Shown one piece after another: positions 6,505 through 10,173 of a stretch of DNA of 10,173 nt. The position numbers and the translations under genes were made by a program. This stretch comes from Planctomycetaceae bacterium (GTDB taxonomy: Bacteria; Planctomycetota; Planctomycetia; Planctomycetales; Planctomycetaceae): the NCBI GenBank assembly GCA_020426065.1, contig JAGQQT010000112.1, forward strand, positions 1-10,173, in the 5' to 3' direction. Each line of letters starts with the position of its first letter. Positions within the stretch are counted from its first letter, which is position 1. The notes under the pieces are model-generated. The model saw only the letters and a list, made by a program, of their open reading frames with translations. It was not told where the DNA came from and searched no databases.

Positions 6505-6927
6505 TTATGTAGCGTCTGAAACAAAACCGATCCACTCCATGGTTGCCGGGTCATCCAGCTGGAGTTCACCAGTCCGGGGATGGAGACACAGAAACTGACA
6601 TTTGATGGCCTGACCATTGATGGTTCCAGACAGTCCACCGTTTCTTATCATCACCTTTAACTTGTTATTGGTATCTTCAAGCTCTGCCACTTCTTCAAAT
6701 CGTACGTACTCACCGCGGACATATGCATGAATGACCGGTTCCAATGAAGCAGGATCACTGATCAGTACGATTCTGTCCCTCCTGGCATTCTGTGCAACCT
6801 GATCGTTCTGGGTTCGTATCTGCTGTTGCTGTACGATCACCATGGCAAGGAGTGCCAGAATCGCGAAAGAGCAAAGCAGGTTGAGAAATCTGAAGCCAGA
6901 TCGCTGTGTCACGAGTGGAACATCCAT
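6505..6927 (-). CDS. Hypothetical 140-aa membrane-anchored protein with pilin-like N-terminus
   Basis: Unrecognised. The N-terminus QRSGFRFLNLL (8-18) leads into a single hydrophobic helix (14-33, ending IVQQQQ), then a soluble domain rich in charged residues (ARRDRIVLISDP, YVRGEYVRFEEVAELEDTNN, KVMIRNGGLSGTINGQAIKC). The basic residue, Gly11-Phe12 junction and helix resemble a type IV pilin/pseudopilin leader, but the usual Glu at +5 is Asn (N16); it may equally be a simple N-terminal anchor. C110 and C114 are close together. The start at 6925-6927 is preferred over the upstream ATG at 6987 because AGGAG lies six bases before it (6934-6938). It is 109 bp downstream of the SDR gene and 90 bp upstream of the 188-aa gene, all on the same strand. 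Confidence 0.7.
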   Translation of the reverse strand: MDVPLVTQRSGFRFLNLLCSFAILALLAMVIVQQQQIRTQNDQVAQNARRDRIVLISDPASLEPVIHAYVRGEYVRFEEVAELEDTNNKLKVMIRNGGLSGTINGQAIKCQFLCLHPRTGELQLDDPATMEWIGFVSDAT

Positions 6928-6933
6928 GAAATT

Positions 6934-6938
6934 CTCCT
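6934..6938 (-). promoter_or_regulatory. Ribosome binding site fixing the start of the 140-aa gene
   Basis: AGGAG on the minus strand, six bases upstream of the ATG at 6925-6927. It argues against the in-frame ATG at 6985-6987, which would add 20 residues. Confidence 0.65.
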
Positions 6939-7036
6939 TTTCGGCCAGAACAACTTCGAAGATTACTTGAATCCCGCCCATGAGCACAATACCGCATGAG
7001 GGAACGGAGTGAATATCAATTTGTGGTACTCAGAGT

Positions 7037-7807
7037 TTAGAACTGGTCCGTGCATCTTCGGTCGAGGTGCGTATAGCCGCCGTCGACGAACAGGAGTTGT
7101 CCGGTGGTATGGCTGGCGCGGGGGGAAGCCAGAAAGGCGACGGTATCGGCAATTTCTTCCGGCCGGGTGAATCGTCTGCCGAGAGGAATTGATTGTTCGA
7201 TCCGCTCGCGTGTTGAAGCGGCATCCTGCAGGCCGGCCAGCCAGCGGGCATACATCTCGGTCCAGACTTCCGCCGGCATCACCGTGTTGACCCGAACACC
7301 ATCTCCAGCCAGTTCGATCGCCCAGTCCCGGGTCAGAGCGGCAATTGCTCCTTTGGAAGCGGCGTATCCGGAAGTGCCTCCCTGACCAGTTTCGCTCACC
7401 TTGGACCCGATGTTCACAATGCTGCCGTGACTTTTCTGCAACCATGGCAGAGCCTCGTGAACAAAACTGTAAACGTGCAGCAGATTTTTTTTGAGGCTGT
7501 TCTGAAACGCTTCCAGCCCTGCAGCCAGGTTGACCGCATCATTCACACCAATGTTATTCACCAGGATATCCAGCTGCCCCCAGTGCCGGGTCACTTCCTC
7601 AACGGCCCGTTGACAGAATCCGGTTTCGGTCACATCTCCCTGAATCCAGAGCAGATCAGATTCGGCATCGAGCGTATCGGGAGGATTCAGCCGATCAACG
7701 ATCCCGACCCGCACACCTTCCTGCCGCAGCACGTCCACAATGGCCCGACCAATTCCTTCTCCGCCACCGGTGACCAGCGCCACTTTGTCCCGCAGTTTCA
7801 GATCCAT
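7037..7807 (-). CDS. Classical SDR-family dehydrogenase, probably sugar (L-fucose-type) dehydrogenase
   Basis: A 256-aa short-chain dehydrogenase/reductase of normal length. It shows the cofactor motif TGGGEGIG (13-20), Asp38 at the end of beta-2 (predicts NAD over NADP), GDV (57-59), NNIG (84-87), catalytic Asn108, Ser135, and YAASK with Tyr148 and Lys152. The start MDLKLRDKVALVTGG, the IGSKVSETGQGGTSGYAASKG block, the substrate-loop start MPAEVWTEMY and the ending PLGRRFTRPEEIADT...SHTTGQLLFVDGGYTHLDR resemble, from memory, the L-fucose/aldose dehydrogenase branch of SDRs. That would oxidise a free sugar to its lactone; substrate is an inference. ATG 7805-7807 is chosen over the TTG at 7813; a weak GGGAA lies six bases upstream. 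It stands alone, with no other sugar-catabolism gene in view. Confidence 0.9.
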   Translation of the reverse strand: MDLKLRDKVALVTGGGEGIGRAIVDVLRQEGVRVGIVDRLNPPDTLDAESDLLWIQGDVTETGFCQRAVEEVTRHWGQLDILVNNIGVNDAVNLAAGLEAFQNSLKKNLLHVYSFVHEALPWLQKSHGSIVNIGSKVSETGQGGTSGYAASKGAIAALTRDWAIELAGDGVRVNTVMPAEVWTEMYARWLAGLQDAASTRERIEQSIPLGRRFTRPEEIADTVAFLASPRASHTTGQLLFVDGGYTHLDRRCTDQF

Positions 7808-7974
7808 TTTCAATTCCCGTTGCCAGCGATGCCGTCAATTAATACTCGGACATTCTATGAACATTGGCCCCATGCTGTCATGTACCCGGCGAGCGAAGGT
7901 CTCGACACGAACTGAGACGGAATTCATGCCACTGAAAAATGAGCCGCCAGGCGCCATTCAAATTGTGTCAAAAC

Positions 7975-7998
7975 CACTGCCCTCCGCGAGGGGCAGTG
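7975..7998 (-). terminator. Strong GC-rich hairpin, possible terminator
   Basis: CACTGCCC (7975-7982) pairs perfectly with GGGCAGTG (7991-7998), and the stem can extend through CTC/GAG with one bulged base to a CGC loop. On the minus strand it is followed by GTTTT, a short T-run that could end transcripts from the ABC/CPBP gene about 250 bases upstream. The distance and weak T-run leave open that it is another palindromic repeat. Confidence 0.35.
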
Positions 7999-8052
7999 TA
8001 TCTGTGCAGGAAGAGTCATTACGACAATTTTAATTCGATAAAAGCCGGCTTA

Positions 8053-8140
8053 GTTTGACCCGTAGCCGCAGGCGAAGGTGTTTTTTGGGAATAACACGGA
8101 TGGTAATGCCTTCACCTGCGCCTGCGGCTACGGGTCAAAC
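8053..8140. repeat. 28-bp near-perfect inverted repeat with GTAG, 32-bp loop
   Basis: The left arm 8053-8080 (GTTTGACCCGTAGCCGCAGG...) and right arm 8113-8140 match as reverse complements at 27 of 28 positions. Each arm contains CCCGTAGCCGCAGGCG. GTAG is the tetranucleotide that precedes the stem in many REP families. The loop 8081-8112 starts with a T-run. It could form a very long hairpin or be a BIME-like or MITE-like unit; it differs in sequence from the GTGGCAC-type elements. Confidence 0.8.
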
Positions 8141-8251
8141 AGCTGGTGGTTCCAATCACTTCACAATCGGAGTCACCACTCCGTCGTTTCATTTCAAAAT
8201 TCGCGTCGTTTAGTTACCAATGCTTCGAGCGGAGAGAGAAGTGATACGGAA

Positions 8252-10173
8252 TCAACTCTCCTGAATTGCAACTGGTTCATTGCTTTGTTGAGTACCCCAG
8301 CAGAACAGGATCAGGCCCAGGGCGAAGCCACCGGCTGCGGTCAGAAGCCAACTGGTGGGCAGGTGCGTTTGCTCGACGGAGAGGATCTGCCATTGGGCAA
8401 GTTGCTCCCGATAATGGGCAATCAACAGAAGTTGACTGTTGTGCATGACATGCAGCAGTATTGAGGGAATGATCGATCCTGCCCGCCAGGAAACAAACCC
8501 TAACAGACATCCCAGCAGCGTACTGGGCAAAACACGCTCGGGAGCCAGTCCACCCGCCAGGATGACATGAAACAGTCCGAAGGCCAGCCCGGTCAGCACA
8601 ATGGTGACCGCTCCGGAATAACGTGTCCTCCAGCCGGAAAACAGAAACCCGCGAAAGAAGAACTCCTCACTCATACCGGGGATCACTCCCAGCATGAAAA
8701 TCAGCAGCACGACCGGAACATCTCCCCACGCTTCCAGAAGCTGATGCATCTGTTCGAGCTTTTCGGAATCGAACAGGGAGATTCCGGATTGTTCAATTCT
8801 CACAAGTAATTCAAACACAAGTGGCCAGGTGGAAAGCCCCAGCAACAGAACTCCCGGCCAGGCACCCAGTGAAGTTCTCTGCAGCCGAAACGCAGATGAA
8901 AATCGGAGTCGCTGCCAGTTGGCAACCAATGCAGGAAGCAGGACAAACAGGCCTGCGGTCAGGATTCCGGAAAGCAGCAGACGGACTTCCGTCGAAGTCT
9001 GTTCGCCCCGATTCATCAGGCCGGAGGCGAACAGGTAGATCGGCAGTAAGGCCAGCAGCACAAAAGTACTTTCCCCAGCCGAACTGACATCCCGTTTTAC
9101 TGCAGGCCGGATGAATGTCTGCTGCCAGGAAGCTCTGCTCCCCAGAGCGATCGCATCCTGACCAAAAATGATGGCCGCCAGACGCAGGAGAATGGCTGCA
9201 TACACGAGCGTCATCAACAGGGAGGTCCATCCCGGTCCATGGATTGATTCTCCGGCAAACAGATCCCGCGCCAGCAGCAGCATGTTCAGCACAGGTGCCA
9301 GTGCCATGCTCCAGGTCAATTCCACGTGCGGAAACACGATCACAAGTCCCGGCGCAATGGAGACGAGCAGGAGAGGAATCAGATAGGCTTGGGCTTCCTT
9401 GAAACTGTGAGCCGAACTGGTCACGACCAGCAGAGCGGCAGAGAAGAAAATGGCAAACGTGACCAGTACAAGCGACAGCATCAACAGCAGTGAAATCGTC
9501 AGTCCCTGCTCGCCGAAGATGGTTCGATCGAGTTGAAAACTGTAAATCGTGATCGACATCGCGGCCAGATTCATCAGGCCGGTCAGGAGGGTGACGGCTA
9601 TCACGGCCACATACTTGGAGACCAGAATCTGAAACGGCGAAACAGGCATCGCCACCAGTGCTTCCATCGTATTCCGTTCGCGTTCACCGGCAGTCAAATC
9701 GATTGACGGATACACTCCTCCGGTTACGGTCATCAGCAACAGCACGAGGGGAAACAGTTTGAGGATGGGAGAACGGTCAGGCGGAGCGGGCAGGAAACGA
9801 AACGTCTGCTGGTACACACTGTCAGAAATCTGATCAGAAAAGATTTGAGATCGGTACTGGCTCAGGTTCCAGCGATCAATCCGTTGTGAAATCGCCTCGC
9901 GAATCCCCTGATTCCCTGGACCTTCCAGGCCGATCAGTTCCAGTTCAGAGGTTTCAGTCGACTGATCAACCTGCAGACGGATCCCCAGATCTGCTTCCTG
10001 ATTGAGTACGATTTCTTCAACGGAAGCCTGTTGATCCGGTTCCGGAATAAAGTACTCGAGAGTCAGCGGAGACAATTCCGCATCCTGATATTCTGCTGGC
10101 TGTTCTTCCAGGATCTGCCTGAGCAGCACTCCGGTCTTTTCATCTTCGAAGGCGATTCGAACAGTTGGGGAAG
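8252..10173 (-). CDS. ABC-2 transporter permease fused to CPBP intramembrane metalloprotease (5' end missing)
   Basis: The frame stays open to the right edge; 639 residues are visible and the N-terminus lies outside. Numbering from the first full codon at the edge: residues 1-135 are a hydrophilic, probably extracytoplasmic domain; about 137-157 is a membrane helix; 162-179 is GERERNTMEALVAMPVSP, the typical ABC-2 (NatB-like) cytoplasmic motif, followed by further helices and LLLARDLFAGE. The C-terminal part is a CPBP (CAAX protease/bacteriocin-processing, ABI) domain with all motifs: EEFFFR (502-507), FGLFH (531-535) and HVMHN (574-578), whose Glu and His residues bind the metal. This fusion architecture is known in several phyla. 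It should pair with an ABC ATPase, expected upstream beyond the edge. The transported or cleaved substrate is unknown. It ends AIQES, stop at 8252-8254. Confidence 0.92.
   Translation of the reverse strand, partial: SPTVRIAFEDEKTGVLLRQILEEQPAEYQDAELSPLTLEYFIPEPDQQASVEEIVLNQEADLGIRLQVDQSTETSELELIGLEGPGNQGIREAISQRIDRWNLSQYRSQIFSDQISDSVYQQTFRFLPAPPDRSPILKLFPLVLLLMTVTGGVYPSIDLTAGERERNTMEALVAMPVSPFQILVSKYVAVIAVTLLTGLMNLAAMSITIYSFQLDRTIFGEQGLTISLLLMLSLVLVTFAIFFSAALLVVTSSAHSFKEAQAYLIPLLLVSIAPGLVIVFPHVELTWSMALAPVLNMLLLARDLFAGESIHGPGWTSLLMTLVYAAILLRLAAIIFGQDAIALGSRASWQQTFIRPAVKRDVSSAGESTFVLLALLPIYLFASGLMNRGEQTSTEVRLLLSGILTAGLFVLLPALVANWQRLRFSSAFRLQRTSLGAWPGVLLLGLSTWPLVFELLVRIEQSGISLFDSEKLEQMHQLLEAWGDVPVVLLIFMLGVIPGMSEEFFFRGFLFSGWRTRYSGAVTIVLTGLAFGLFHVILAGGLAPERVLPSTLLGCLLGFVSWRAGSIIPSILLHVMHNSQLLLIAHYREQLAQWQILSVEQTHLPTSWLLTAAGGFALGLILFCWGTQQSNEPVAIQES

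Larger units (their letters stand above)
7808..8251. other. 444-bp intergenic region with two palindromic elements
   Basis: No gene is supported here; the open frames on the plus strand are chance or shadows. It holds the strong hairpin at 7975-7998, the 28-bp inverted repeat at 8053-8140 and a smaller hairpin CGGAGT-CACC-ACTCCG (8168-8183) 68 bases past the stop of the ABC/CPBP gene. The SDR promoter must lie in its left part (TATTAA on the minus strand near 7838 is the only AT-rich candidate). Confidence 0.6.

Noticed and set aside
7427..7915. 162-codon plus-strand open frame opposite the SDR gene
   Set aside because: It is antisense to the SDR coding region, which has all catalytic motifs in the other strand.
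10127..10129. GTG at 10127-10129 as the start of the ABC/CPBP gene
   Set aside because: The frame is open to the edge with plausible coding sequence upstream, and family members carry a further N-terminal membrane segment, so this is an internal valine codon.

Overview
The window looks like a chromosomal segment of a planctomycete, most likely of the Gimesia/Rubinisphaera type. This is an inference from protein style, not a database match. The signs are a surface protein opening with the planctomycete LEPR-XLL-type motif (LEDRQML) followed by FG-GAP/VCBS repeats, a fused ABC-2 permease/CPBP protease, a large periplasmic TPR protein, a small lipoprotein with a motif like that of DUF1559 proteins, moderate GC, and long intergenic stretches filled with short GTGG/GTAG-headed palindromes.

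Layout, left to right. (1) Minus strand, cut by the left edge: the N-terminus of a ThDP-dependent 2-keto acid decarboxylase with an unusual Lys/Arg/Ser tail. It diverges across about 310 bp from (2) a plus-strand 436-aa LEDR-motif, FG-GAP beta-propeller surface protein. (3) A 509-bp spacer holds a nested set of four GTGGCAC-headed hairpins and a candidate promoter for (4) a 770-aa secreted TPR protein. (5) A 96-aa two-helix membrane protein of unknown function follows. (6) A perfect 24-bp inverted repeat precedes (7) a 74-aa lipoprotein. (8) Convergent to that, on the minus strand, are two small proteins of unknown function: a 140-aa anchored protein with a pilin-like N-terminus and a 188-aa protein, separated by a perfect 10-bp hairpin. 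(9) Upstream of them on the same strand is a classical SDR dehydrogenase resembling L-fucose dehydrogenases. (10) A 444-bp spacer holds a strong hairpin and a GTAG-containing 28-bp inverted repeat. (11) The right edge cuts an ABC-2 permease/CPBP intramembrane protease fusion.

The genes do not form one obvious pathway. The sequence supports an accessory mix of envelope proteins (propeller, TPR, lipoprotein, small membrane proteins, ABC permease/protease) with two metabolic enzymes. I see no rRNA, tRNA, CRISPR array, transposase or phage gene. The most distinctive structure beyond the genes is the set of palindromic intergenic elements, which share a sequence theme. No convincing new multi-gene system is visible.
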